From positions 6,147,694 through 6,211,693 of the forward strand of contig OX465584.1 in NCBI GenBank assembly GCA_950022655.1: a stretch of 64,000 nucleotides of DNA, read 5' to 3'. Below, piece after piece: positions 50,766 through 61,185 of the stretch. Each line of letters opens with the position of its first letter. Position 1 is the stretch's first letter. The stretch comes from Alentia gelatinosa. Taxonomy: Eukaryota; Annelida; Polychaeta; Phyllodocida; Polynoidae. The translations under genes were made by a program, and so were the position numbers. Below the pieces are notes generated by a model. The model saw nothing but the letters and a program-made list of their open reading frames with translations. It was not told the origin of the DNA and searched no databases.

Positions 50766-51340
50766 GGGGATAAGAATAAGGCACTTCGAGTGGAAAAGCA
50801 AAAACAAAGTCGTGAAAAGGGGAGACAGGAACAGACGGAGAATGAAGGGAAGGATGCAGGGTGAAGGGATGACAAAGGAAAAGCGAGGGTAGCAGGAAAA
50901 AGTAGGACATGGGGAAGGGCGTAAATGGGGTCGGAAAGGTACCAGGGGGGAAACTAACAGAGAGAAAGACAGATTGAGAGAGAAAGAGAGCGAGACTGAG
51001 AGACAGGGAGAGAGAGGGAGAGAGAAGAGGAGAGAGGAGGAGAAAATGAGGGAGCCAGGGGCTGTTTACTAAAGTTCGTTCGTTTCTGGTACTGGACGAT
51101 ATGATAACTCCAACGATCAACGGCATCCTGGGCAATGTTTTCCATTCAATGTTGTATGACAAAAGAGAAGATATTTTACAAATGAAAGTATTTGTATATA
51201 GCACCTCATAAGACCTCTTATGATCAATACATCTGATGCTTACAGCACATTATTTTATACAATACTATGCCCAAAAGACAATTCTAAGATACTTTTTCTG
51301 TCGTTCGTAGTTTTTTCAACGGCCCCCTGAAAGATAGAGA
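50766..51340. other. Purine-rich then AT-rich, no gene
   Basis: AG-rich low-complexity DNA at 50950-51060, then unassigned sequence. Ser/Leu-rich minus frames over the AG tract are artefacts. Confidence 0.5.
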
Positions 51341-51412
51341 GATAGAATAGAGTCACCGAGAGAGAGATTGAGACTGAGGGCGCCCGAGAGAGCCTGAGAG
51401 AGAGAGAGAGTC
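51341..51412. repeat. GA-rich tract, left part
   Basis: GAGAGA-type low complexity that resumes at 51643-51715 on the other side of MITE D copy 2. Confidence 0.8.
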
Positions 51413-51642
51413 TAAAGTGCCAAATCCACTAAGGCGATTTTACATGCGAATTTGGGTTCGCAGACGTTCGCAGACGTTCGCAGACGTTCGCAGACGTTCG
51501 CAGATGTTCGCAGACGTTCGCACGGACATGCGGATGCCTTGCGACAATATCTAATATATTGAATATTATCGCATGGGATTCGCACAGTCGCACGGATCGC
51601 AGACGCATTCGCTTGGTCGCCTTAGTGGACTTGGCGCTTTAA
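51413..51642. mobile_element. MITE family D copy 2 with 10-bp expansion
   Basis: The ends TAAAGTGCCAAATCCACTAA and TTAGTGGACTTGGCGCTTTA are inverted repeats. Six tandem copies of CAGACGTTCG (51461-51520) occur where copies 1 and 3 have one or two related units. The centre TCTAATATATTGAATATTAT is the family palindrome with changes. It lies inside a GA microsatellite. Confidence 0.9.
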
Positions 51643-51660
51643 GAGAGAGAGGGAGAGAGA

Positions 51661-51697
<37 letters not shown>

Positions 51698-51715
51698 AGA
51701 GAGAGAGAGACTGAG
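51643..51715. repeat. GA microsatellite, right part
   Basis: (GA)n with GGGAGA variants, continuing the tract left of MITE D copy 2. Confidence 0.9.
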
Positions 51716-51925
51716 CGAGAGTAATATTATCTCAGGACATGCAAGTGTATTGTGCAGTGTAAATTTGCAGTGTAAACAACCAGGCAGATCAAAATTATGG
51801 TAATTTATTATTCAGCATTCTAAATGTGAGTTATCAAAGGAAAGGTAAAAGTAGCCGCCGATCTTCTCGTATTCCTCTTCGCATGCTAGGGACTGTCTTT
51901 CCGTATTCTACTGATCTGTATGCTC

Positions 51926-52469
51926 TAAAGTGGGATTCCCAAGGAGGGACAAATGGACCTGAGACTGGTGTACCTCACACCTTCTCACTAGTCGCCGACT
52001 ATTTCTCGCTGAGTGCAAAGTTTCACAGATTGGGGTGTTCTACAGTCTCAGGGTAACATGGCGGATTCAATTCACATGGGAAGACTTTCCAGGTACATAG
52101 TCTCACCCCTACACCCCTACACAGGGTACACAGGGTACACAGTTGCCACATCACAGCACTTCTCCATGTGAATAGGTGTAATTGTAGACCACTGAGACTC
52201 ACAGACTGGGGAGAACATGCCTCCCCAATTTGTCTAACCAAAATGCCCCTCAAAATCTTAAACCTGTTTAAGGTCAAAATCCCATGAGAATCTGTTTCTT
52301 CCTAAAGGTAATTGTTGCCGACAATTGCATAGGAAAAACTAGTCTCAGCAAAATGGAACCCTATAATTCAGACGAGTAGATTGTGTTCCAATACCGAATC
52401 CCAACAGGATTTGTCTCAGACAGACACCTTGTGAGGTACATGAATCCAAACTTGTGAATCCCACTTTAG
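51926..52469. mobile_element. MITE family V copy 2
   Basis: TAAAGTGGGATTCCCAAGGA and ACTTGTGAATCCCACTTTAG bound about 544 bp. Internal marks are the same as copy 1 (GAGACTGGTGTACCTCACAC, AATGGAACCCTATAATTCAG, GTCTCAGACAGACACC). The short direct repeat ACACAGGGT near 52120-52140 is specific to this copy. Confidence 0.85.
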
Positions 52470-52559
52470 TATCAGACCTGCCTCCACTCTCCATCCAGAG
52501 ATCCTGCTACCTGCATATTAGCCCAAACAGCACGGAAGATCTGCTGGGAGAATAACGCG

Positions 52560-52858
52560 TCACTGTGCGAAAACCAGCAGTTTACATATGTTTATACCCG
52601 GCGTATTTAGGTGTGATTTCGCATATACAAGGTAGTCTTATTTTCCGTTGTATAATATACGCCTCATATATAGACGTGTAAAATGTATATCACCCACGTA
52701 TACATGTCCCGCACACGATATTTCCCTTCATATACACTTTGCGGCAAATACAGCCATTACGCTGACGTATAGAAGAGGAAACGTTTCAATAATCAGCCAA
52801 TACATGCACTTAAGCAATGGCGTATGTATTAATAAACTGCTGGTTTTCACGCAGTGTG
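52560..52858. mobile_element. Foldback family U copy 1
   Basis: The arms are GTGCGAAAACCAGCAGTTTA and TAAACTGCTGGTTTTCACGC. The interior has CCCGGCGTATTTAGGTGTGA, ACAAGGTAGTC and GTATACATGTCCCGCAC. Copy 2 (53820-54274) and copy 3 (58663-59131) share interior phrases (CCGGCGTATATGGGTATG, TATACGCC) but not these arms. Confidence 0.75.
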
Positions 52859-53059
52859 TGGACCTGATGTACAGCGAGAATGTGACGTCACAGCCACGGC
52901 CACGTGACCAGACAAATCACCTCCATTACTTGGGTCAATGTGCTCACAGCATTTAGGTCTCACAACAGGGATTTCACCATTAGGCAAAGTGCGTCTGCTT
53001 TAGCCCATCAAATTAAAATACAAAAGGTAGCAATATTCGTCCTATAATCAAAATAATCT

Positions 53060-53254
53060 ATGTTATTTCAGTCACTTATTCATATCAAAAATGTTCATTC
53101 AAATTTTTTTTATAAAGATCTGCCTCGTACGCTTTCGCGTAATTTCATCGGATTTCTTTTCTCTCATTCAAATGATGTCAGAAATTCGTGTTTCCAGTTT
53201 CAGTCATCTAGGGAGTGGAAATTTGTCCGTTTACAAAAATTGCTTTGCAACTAA
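53060..53254 (+). pseudogene. Possible LINE ORF2 tail remnant
   Basis: The 64-codon frame contains LPRTLSRNFIGFLFSHSNDV, which recalls the LP..L...F......H.. spacer near the C-terminus of some LINE ORF2 proteins. The match is loose and no YRGA-type block follows. It may be a decayed LINE or chance. Confidence 0.2.
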
Positions 53255-53819
53255 ATCCTAAGACAGGCCTTAATGGAAGAAGTTGGTCTAGGCAGCTAGA
53301 CTCCTAGCTCAAATGAATTAAATTCTTTAAAATTTTGATGACAAATAATATTTGGAGCGTCTGAGATTTGACTCAATAAACTCAAATAAACAATAATTAC
53401 TGATTTCTGTCCAATGATTGTTCATAGCGACTTCTACAAACCACTGCTCAGAGTAAATATTTGATTAAATTCTCGCGAACTTTGCTCCAGCACGCGATGC
53501 GGGACTGTGCCGGGCCTCAGTCTCCGCGATAAGATCGCAGTATGGCTATTTCTGGCCAGGTCCGTTTAGGATGAAACGTCTTCAGCAGAAACTAAAGTGA
53601 ATCTGGGAATTGATCCCGAGTTAGTGTGAGCCCAAGCGTGACACTGATAATGGCACAACTATCACCAGAACTTTTGGTGTGAGGGAACTATGACTGGCAT
53701 ATTAATTCCTCTTAATTGATCTTTTAAAGGCATATCGGGCAATTTGCTGCGAGGTAGTGTCTGTATTGGTCTATTTTATATTCAATGATGAATGACAGGA
53801 TGGAAATTAGTCAGATTTA
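53255..53819. other. No gene seen
   Basis: Unassigned; a short CpG-rich stretch lies at 53470-53540. Confidence 0.35.
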
Positions 53820-54274
53820 CCACTGCACGAAACTTACCGCTTTATTCAGAATGCACCCGGCGTATATGGGTATGCTTTTGCGTCTACAAGGTCGTCCTAT
53901 TCCCCGTGTGTATACGCCACATCTGTAGGCGCCTGATTCATGTATACGCCCGATTCATATATACGCCTGATTCATGTATACGCCCGATTCATGTATACGC
54001 CTGATTTTGTTGAATATACACCCCCATCAAATAGGTCCATTCTCTGCCACTTGGGGAAACTACTGGTAGCATATTTCATTTGGCATTAACCATCCAAGTC
54101 TGTATTATATGAAAATTGCAATCTTATATTACCAATTTATTTGATAAAAACCTAATTGAGTATAAATTGATTAATTACACATAATAAACCTTGCATTATG
54201 TTGATTTTTTAATTGTTACGTGCGATGCCGCAATGCCGGATATATGCATAAAGTGGTAAGTTTCGTGCAATGTA
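53820..54274. mobile_element. Foldback family U copy 2 with 16-bp repeat
   Basis: Arms CACTGCACGAAACTTACCGC / GTGGTAAGTTTCGTGCAATG bound about 455 bp. CACCCGGCGTATATGGGTAT and ACAAGGTCGTCCTATTCCCC match copy 1. A tandem run of five GATTCATGTATACGCC-like units occupies 53933-54005. Confidence 0.75.
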
Positions 54275-54835
54275 CCTGTGGGATGGTGGTTCAATCAGAC
54301 TAATTCGGGATCAATTTGTAATGGGTTTCGATTTTCAAGGGAAAACAGATTCTGTGTTTGTTTGTTATTTCTGTTTGACCTGTAGGTCAAGACCGAAATA
54401 TATTAGGGGAGACAGGGAACAGTTCTTGCGGCTTATATTATAATACATTACAGTAATATATTCAGGAATCCTGAATAATTATACCCTCGATACTCTCGAT
54501 ACCCTGTGGTGAACTGGTCAGATGTGGTCCGCACCCGGTGACAGTAGTGTATTTTTATATATTGCGCAGGCACCCGTTACGGTTCAATGAATACCTACTA
54601 GCGGGTGGGGCCATGGGGGTGTGCTATTTTTGTTCAAACTGAAAGTATGGCAATGCCATATCAGCTATTAATCCTTGTTTGTGGTTCAAGGCATATCGGA
54701 CAATTTAAGTTTGTAGTGGTCGCCATCTCTCTGACTAAGGCTACGGCTCATATAAGATCATACAGATAATACCCGGCAGATAAGTCCTACCCTATGGATT
54801 AGATTAAACCTGTAGGTCAGTTTGTGAAGTGTACG
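54275..54835. other. No gene seen
   Basis: Unassigned AT-rich sequence. Confidence 0.4.
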
Positions 54836-55139
54836 GGGACCTGTTTCACTAGTTTCGTGACATGTCTGTGACACCATACAGACATTGGGGTTGTCTAGTT
54901 TCATGACAAGACAAGTAGCTGCCCTTAGGAAAAGACAGAGCCCAAACATAAGAATTAGACAAATCTACACATCATGGACCTGTTTCACTAGTTTCGCGTC
55001 AAAGTGTTAGACAGACATGAAAAGCAGCACCAACAGTGCAAGCAAGAAAGGACAATACGAAGTCTAATGTCTAGTTCTTATGAAACCGGACACACCATCT
55101 AGACGCCATCTAGACATGTCACAAAATTAGTGAAACTGG
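54836..55139. mobile_element. Family O element, inverted copy
   Basis: The copy starts GGGACCTGTTTCACTAGTTT and ends CAAAATTAGTGAAACTGGGA. The interior runs opposite to the next copy (AAGTAGCTGCCCTTAGG first, then AAGCAGCACCAACAGTGCAA). It is complete. Confidence 0.8.
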
Positions 55140-55424
55140 GACCTGTTTCACTAGTTTCGTGACATGTCTAGATGGCGTGTCCAGTTTGTCCGGTTTCATA
55201 AGAACTAGACATTAGACTTCGTTTTGTCCGTTCTTGCTTGCACTGTTGGTGCCACTTTTGTCACGAAACTAGTGAAACAGGTCCATGATGTGTAGATTCG
55301 TCTAATTCTTATGTCTGAGGTCTGTCTTTTCCTAAGGCCAGCTACTTGTGTTGTCACGAAACTAGACAATCCCAATGTCTGTATGGTGTCACAGACATGT
55401 CACGAAACTAATGAAACAGGTCCC
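55138..55424. mobile_element. Family O element, direct copy
   Basis: The copy starts GGGACCTGTTTCACTAGTTT and ends CGAAACTAATGAAACAGGTC. It abuts the preceding inverted copy, so the two form a 590-bp near-palindrome. Compared with the copy at 25602-25911 it lacks about 20 bases after TGTTGGTGCC. Confidence 0.8.
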
Positions 55425-55478
55425 AGGTCCCTGATCCGCTCTGCCAAGGTCTCTACTCACAAATTGACAGTCTGTAGC

Positions 55479-55601
55479 TACAATAAAAAGGCCTTTATTC
55501 AGTGTACACAGCTCCTTCACGCAGCCAGACTGTTGGATTTGAATGTTTATGCAACGACATTTCCCAAAAGACTGTCTGAGGATCTTTTCTGGGACATCTA
55601 G
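55479..55601 (+). CDS. Candidate terminal exon, unknown product
   Basis: A TTGACAGTCTGTAG-type acceptor ends at 55477-55478. The 40-codon frame then reads YNKKAFIQCTQLLHAARLLD and continues LNVYATTFPKRLSEDLFWDI to a TAG. The residue mix (aromatics, amphipathic helix pattern) is more protein-like than any other short frame here and is not a repeat. I do not recognise the family and no partner exon was identified. Confidence 0.25.
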   Translation, partial: YNKKAFIQCTQLLHAARLLDLNVYATTFPKRLSEDLFWDI

Positions 55602-56768
55602 TTCTGAGTAAAGACATACAGGGCACTGCGATACCTACCCGCATTTGTTTTTAAAGACATAGACTTTTTTTATATTATTATTATGCACAAAAAAAGAAGG
55701 TGGTATATATATGACCTCTGCATTGAGTTATTATGGTCATCTCAAGACCTTTTAAATATGATTCAACTGTAGACAAATCTCATCTTCTGATTATACATTA
55801 TTTACATTACTTTGTTCTTGCAAAATACACGCATGTGTTTTGGCCTTGCGATGATTTAGTTGAATAAATACTCTACACATATACAGATACCATGATTTGT
55901 TTGCATGAACCTAAATGTTAGATCATGTAGATACAATCTTCCCATGGGAAACGTCTATACAATGAATTGAGCCAGGAGGATAATACAGGAAAGTTATACC
56001 ATAGTCAAAGGTCTCGCTGATAAATCCGATGGAGCTCTCGTCTTCAGAGAACCATGGTCAACATGTGATACTGCGATCTGTGTTACACATGATAAAATAT
56101 GATATGCGTGCTTACCCCAGTATTCTTCTCCATAGGCTTGACGTTAGGAGCTCATACTCCACGGCCGTGAAGGTAGTGGGTTTTTTTTAGTTTAAAAAAA
56201 AAATTAATTTCTTTATTGTTTATTCTCGCCTACAGCAAGTTTTTCAGAAACAACTCCATTAGTACGGCTTACATTCAATATTCAGTTCAAGTTCATGGTG
56301 AAGAAAGGATGAGGTATGAACTAGTAACGGAAATTGTTGGCCCTTAGTTGTGAGTTAGTCTTTTGAATTCATCAATAGTTGTTGCTTTTTGAGTGGTTCC
56401 AGGCGGCGTAAACGCCTCATTCCGTGCGAAACGTAAATTATCATCTCGTTTTGTAGCTTGTACAGCATGGTCAGGACGTTCTTTATAATTACTCTCCTTG
56501 GGAATCAATGAGAATGCAACATACTTGTTTTAACATGTGAGAAATAATAGATGAGAATTATAAGTTACTATGAATCATCCTATGAGTGAATCAATATTTC
56601 TCTGCTCGTCTGGAGACATTAAACTCACTGGTGAGATTGCAGTTTACTTTTATGAACATGTAAACAATAAAAGATATTACCATATACCGGTGCACGAATG
56701 TCTCATGTATACGCCCTAGTAGTAATGATTTCATTCGTCCACACTGTGGCGCAATATATACACTACTA
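55602..56768. other. No gene seen
   Basis: Mostly AT-rich. CTCCATAGGCTTGACGTTAGGA at 56130-56151 (quoted in part) is a lone J-module signature. ACCGGTGCACGAATGTCTCA near 56693 and GTATACGCCC near 56715 look like a U fragment. Confidence 0.4.
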
Positions 56769-56978
56769 CCCTCCGTACCACATGACCACTCATTCTTCTA
56801 TTTAGTGAGTTGTAGAAGGCATTCTTAATGATTTCTAGGTATATAATGATAAAAAGACATAGTGAGTCTGTCTGAATTCCATCTGTTCCACGATATTTTT
56901 GTCATAAATACTCACCGAATTTGAAAAATGAGGTGAACAGATTCCATTCTGAACAGATTTCATTCAGACACACTAACG
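56769..56978. mobile_element. Foldback family L copy, inverted
   Basis: CCCTCCGTACCACATGACCA, GTTGTAGAAGGCATTCTTAA and GATTTCTAGGTATATAATGA form the module. The hairpin then pairs GAGTCTGTCTGAATTCCATC with GATTTCATTCAGACACACTA. It is the reverse of the 18.1-kb copy. Confidence 0.75.
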
Positions 56979-57514
56979 ATATCTTTCTATAGTAATTACT
57001 ATTTGTTTAAAGGACTGAGTAGCGAATCTGCCATTGTATAGATGATCGTAATTCTGCCACAGTGGAGTCTGGTGCCTTTTCTGCGGAGGTTTTGTTTGGT
57101 TGTGGCGCACCAAGTCCTGATGAAGATAATTTCCACGCTCCGCCTGGCTACAGTGAGGTGATACTGCGCTGCTATTAAACCCCCTGAATAATTTAAAACC
57201 AAACCTTCCTCTTCTCCTTACCTCCACAGCTTTCCAAAATAAAACACCGGCGTTCAATTACTCGGAAGATGATGATATAAAGCTTATCAGATCTGCCAAC
57301 ACCGTGGGCGAAAATTTCAGAATCAATCCAAATTTCACAAACTCTTCAAAATATCCTCTATTTACATCCCTAGTAATCTGGATACGATGGAAAATGTAAT
57401 GTAAGAATAGGAGGAGAGTAAGATGAGAAAATAATGTTTAAAAAACCATAAATATCGAAATTTAAAAAGATTGTGAGGGATGGGAAAGATGGTATGTTTT
57501 GTGCGTGTGCTTGT
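56979..57514. other. No gene seen
   Basis: A 94-codon minus frame (56973-57257) overlaps a 67-codon frame in another phase; no domain is recognised. Not called. Confidence 0.35.
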
Positions 57515-57600
57515 ATTGAAGGTGATTGCGGGCAGTGTCGGTGGCGGCGCGCGGCGGGTAGCGGCGGAACTAAGCGGGTAGCGGAGGCGGGAGTTACTAT
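57515..57600. other. CGG-rich patch
   Basis: GGCGGCGCGCGGCGGGTAGC followed by a second GCGGGTAGCGG gives a short, strongly CpG-rich stretch in AT-rich surroundings. No other promoter motif is obvious. Confidence 0.4.
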
Positions 57601-58141
57601 ATTATGTGTAATGTCAACACCTTAGTGTAGAGACCCTCCTCCGGGCATTGATCCTGGAGCAGGGATCAAACAGACCCTCCTCCACGGTAGGCAGTGAGTG
57701 TGTGGCCAGATTTACATCCAGGCTATACGGCACATAGCCTATGATCCATGGGCGCCGCCATGACGCCCCCCGAATAGGTGTTCTTCACTAATGGAGGTGA
57801 AAAAGTAGGTGTTCTTCACTAAAGGAGGTGCAAAAGAAGTGAGTGATAATTGGGAAATGCCACAACTTTAGCCTTGCTCAAATATGTAAATAAAGTGTTC
57901 CATACGGAAAATATCATGTCTTGGGTTTAATCATAATGTCATCCTGCTTTGGCATGGGTGTAGAGAGTCAAGGGAACCATGGGAAAATATTGAAAGGCAG
58001 TTGAATTTCGTAAGAACAAAGAGCCAGAATACAGGTTTGTCCCCCGACCACCTAGTGACTGCTTCGTGAACTAACAATGGCTCTATCCCCTATAAACTAC
58101 GTACGGGGTAAACTGGCCGCCTAACTCCCTCTCCCCTTTAC
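57601..58141. other. No gene; short 30-bp duplication
   Basis: TAGGTGTTCTTCACTAATGG followed by AGGTGAAAAAG is repeated once in tandem at 57775-57836. The rest is unassigned. Confidence 0.4.
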
Positions 58142-58167
58142 TAAAGTGAGATTCAAACGTAGAGACT

Positions 58168-58355
58168 TAAGTGCCAGATCCACTAAGGTGACAAAGCGAA
58201 TGCGTCTGCGATCCATGCAACTGTGCGAATCCCATGCGATGATATTCAATATATTCAATATTGTCGCAAGGCATTCACATGTCCATGCGAACGTCTGCAA
58301 ACGTCTGCGAATCCAAATTCGCATGGAAAATCGCCTTAATGGATCTAGCACTATA
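58168..58355. mobile_element. MITE family D copy 3, nested
   Basis: The ends are TAAGTGCCAGATCCACTAAG and CTTAATGGATCTAGCACTAT. The centre is ATTCAATATATTCAATATTG, the family palindrome with one change. It is inserted in V copy 3 and directly followed by A copy 5. Confidence 0.9.
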
Positions 58356-58357
58356 GA

Positions 58358-58643
58358 ACTGGCGTCCATCTACTACGATATGGCTCCGATATGGTCTACG
58401 ATGCACCTCCCGATAGAAAAATCAAAATTGCGTCAGAAGGTCACCTTATATCGGGGCAGTTGACCACATTTCTGCGATTAGGCACTGGAAAAAAAACCCA
58501 TCAAGATGTGTGGTGGATTGGCATGTCTAGACATATATCTACGATTTTGCGCCTTCCCGATATGTGTCTGATATTTACTTTTTGTATCGGTGCCATATCG
58601 GGAGGTCTAAATTTCTATCATAGTAGGTGGACGCCAGGCCTAA
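58358..58643. mobile_element. MITE family A copy 5, nested
   Basis: The ends are ACTGGCGTCCATCTACTACG and AGTAGGTGGACGCCAGGCCT. It is close to full length and has the same orientation as copy 1. The 103- and 105-codon frames that cross its borders are artefacts. Confidence 0.9.
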
Positions 58644-58662
58644 TGTACCCGAGACAGGTGAT

Positions 58663-59131
58663 CCACAGTGTAAAAAAATGTGATTTACCTATGTATAAGT
58701 AAGGCGTATATATCTATCATTTGGCGTAAATAAGTAAGTCGTCCTTGCTATCGTGTACATACGCTCCATCTCTAGACATATACATGTGTCCATGTTGCCA
58801 TCATATAGGTCAGGCGGCTGGGCAGCCTGGCGACTGGGCAGCCAGGTAAACCTTTTTCATTTTTTTATCTATACATATATACGCCAAACATATATGATAT
58901 ATATACGACCAGCGTATATATATATCGTGCACAGTATATTTTTCTTCATATATGCTTTTCAGCAAATACAGCTATTAGGCTCCCGTATACAAGGAAAAAC
59001 CTAGTTGTATACGTCACATATACGCTGGCGCGCAATATAGACGTATATATATAGATAAATATAAAACAGACCAATATACATTGTATACGCATGTTTACGC
59101 GGTGGCTTATAAATGAAATATCTGTTTTTTC
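58663..59131. mobile_element. Foldback family U copy 3, nested
   Basis: GTAAGTCGTCCTTGC, CATACGCTCCATCTCTAGAC, ATCGTGCACAGTATATTTTT and CAAATACAGCTATTAGGCTC match U copy 1 phrases. The ends are TCCACAGTGTAAAAAAATG and AAATATCTGTTTTTTCGCTCAGTG, which are only loosely complementary. It interrupts V copy 3. Confidence 0.6.
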
Positions 59132-59288
59132 GCTCAGTGTCCTTCACACCTTTTCCCCGGTAACAGATAAATCTCATGTGGTACAAAAGTCTCATAGCAT
59201 GGTGCCCTTTCTTCCCTTTTCCAGTCGCATGGAAAAAAAGGCCGATGTGATTCACATCAGTCTAATCAATTGTGCAATCACATGTTAA

Positions 59289-59432
59289 AGGGGCCGTCCA
59301 TAAAGTACGTACGCAGATTTTCCTGGAAAATTGCCCCTCCCCAACCCCCCTGTTGCACAGAATACGCTTCTCATGGACCCCCCTTTTTGCGTATGTACGT
59401 TTTCCGGAACCACCACCCCCCCCTCTTCGTAT
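59289..59432. mobile_element. Palindromic element W
   Basis: GGGGCCGTCCATAAAGTACG, ACGCAGATTTTCCTGGAAAA and, on the right, GCGTATGTACGTTTTCCGGA give an inverted repeat around a C-rich centre. Ends of the GGGCCGTCCATAAA type are common in animal MITEs. There is one copy in the window. Confidence 0.5.
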
Positions 59433-59436
59433 ACCT

Positions 59437-59560
59437 GAAGCAGGATTCACATGTAGGAATAATGTACCTTAGACAGGTATACTTCACACCTTTCCCTCAA
59501 TCTCTTGGTGATAATCTAACCTGCCCTAAGGGACTTGTATCCAATATGTCATTCCATCAG
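59437..59560. mobile_element. MITE family V fragment
   Basis: GAAGCAGGATTCACATGTAG, ACCTTAGACAGGTATACTTC and ACACCTTTCCCTCAATCTC match the left 120 bases of family V. Confidence 0.65.
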
Positions 59561-60474
59561 AATCCAGTCTGCCATTTTTCAAGAAAGTGATTTAGAGCTG
59601 AAAACAAAACAGCTCGATTGTCTATGAAGCTCATTTAACAATTCCCATATTTCACAACTCATAATATATGACTTGTTAAAGTTTCAAAACTTTTGACAGT
59701 TGCCTTCTTTTGAATCTGAAACTCAAGCTGGTTCCCCGCCCCTTATTTAGATACCAGGGAACCAGCGTTGGGTAGAGGCAGAGATTAGCAAGTGCTAGCG
59801 CCGCGAAAGATCTGGGAGGAGAGTGCCGCTGAACCACACTTTATCCGAAGATCCTGAAACTTTACTATTCATTTTTATCTGCTACGTAATACCACTCGGC
59901 TTTGCCTCATGATATTACTCCACAACCGATACTCATGTATTTTTTCTGATTGAACAAAAAAAATTTTAAATCAAATATTTTCAGTGGCTATGGGTCTCAA
60001 TTCAGTCCCTTCTTTGTTTTGCACTACCTCTACTATGAATGTAATAAGATAAGGAACTATAACCCTGAGGTTTTTTTCCATTTATAATGCTAGAAATGAC
60101 TATCGGACAGGAAAACATTATGGACTGTCACATGAAAGATTAATTTATACCTGAACTACTGAAAAGGGTGGCAATCTTCTCAAAGGCAATAAGAAAATTA
60201 TCAGTCAGACATTATGTAAGATTAGGCTGTTTTTTTTAATGTTTTCATCATAAAATAAAAAAGGGAGCAAAACACTCATATTATGTTTTTAACGGAGAAA
60301 AGTATATCTCAGATATTTGGATCATTGATAAGGAACAAATATTGGTTGAGGGTAATTCGTTGTTTTTGCTAAAAAAAATATAAGGAACTATAACTTTATC
60401 TAAACGAAGTATCCGAGATATACTACTGTTTGCTGTTCCTGACATCATAATATGCAAATAGGATTCTGCGGGCC
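59561..60474. other. No gene; short hairpin remnant
   Basis: AATACCACTCGGCTTTGCCT followed by CATGATATTACTCC at 59886-59920 is a small hairpin whose tip matches the foldback consensus. The remainder is AT-rich and unassigned. Confidence 0.4.
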
Positions 60475-60772
60475 GGTGTACCACCCCTCTCATAAGATCT
60501 CACACACTCTAAGTGGTATTCTGTACTCTCACTATGCTCTATAGAGAAGAATTCTTAACGAACTAGGCTTAGAGCCTTGAGAATCCACTGGCCTGCCTCC
60601 TCCAACTAAAGATTCCTATAATTGCAATGATGCCACCTAGCGGGAATACTGTGTACCAGTGGATTCTCATGGCTCTAAGCCTTGTTCGTTAAGAATCCTT
60701 CTCCCATAGAGCCCAGTGAGAACCTTGTACAGGTTACGACTTAGAGAGTGTGAGATCTTATGAGAGGGGTGC
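60475..60772. mobile_element. Family Q inverted repeat
   Basis: CACCCCTCTCATAAGATCTC at the left pairs with GAGATCTTATGAGAGGGGTG at the right. GGATTCTTAACGAAC-type text pairs inside. The arms are over 100 bp with a short centre that includes GATGCCACCTAGCGGG. The half-copy at 50566-50765 is related. Confidence 0.85.
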
Positions 60773-61133
60773 ATGCACTATGTGGTAACTATAGGCGTGA
60801 TCTGTCGCTGGGCACAATACATTCATGACTGACAGGAAGGACCATGCACAGTGAGGTCGCCTACTGGCTTCTTTTAGAACTAATGTGCCTGCTGATGCTG
60901 CTGCACCCTAGTGTGCACCGATAGAACTATATCATGTGGTTTGTCCTGGGAAATGATAACCATGGATTTTGATGCCATAAGGCCTTGATAAACTATTTCA
61001 CTGTTATCATCAGTTAAGATTATGGGGTATGTGGGCCATAGGGGTAGTGTGGGCCACATACTCATATACGCTGCCTAAAGGTTAAATTTATCACATAGAC
61101 TTTGAGCTTGCTGCAAAAGACTAACCCTTAACC
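60773..61133. other. No gene seen
   Basis: Unassigned. Confidence 0.35.
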
Positions 61134-61165
61134 ATGTGTGTGTGTGTGTGGGGGGGGGGGGGGGG
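61134..61165. repeat. GT microsatellite and G-run
   Basis: (TG)n from 61134 runs into about 16 consecutive G bases ending at 61165. Confidence 0.95.
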
Positions 61166-61185
61166 TCAGATACTATGTCAGCAAG

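Larger units (their letters stand above)
58142..59288. mobile_element. MITE family V copy 3, split by D, A and U
   Basis: V pieces appear in order. These are TAAAGTGAGATTCAAACG and TAGAGACTTA (58142-58170), AATGTACCCGAGACAGGTGA (58642-58662), and GTCCTTCACACCTTTTCCCC through GTGATTCACATCAG (59132-59266). Between them sit MITE D copy 3, MITE A copy 5 and a family U element. The order was checked against V copies 1 and 2. Confidence 0.75.
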
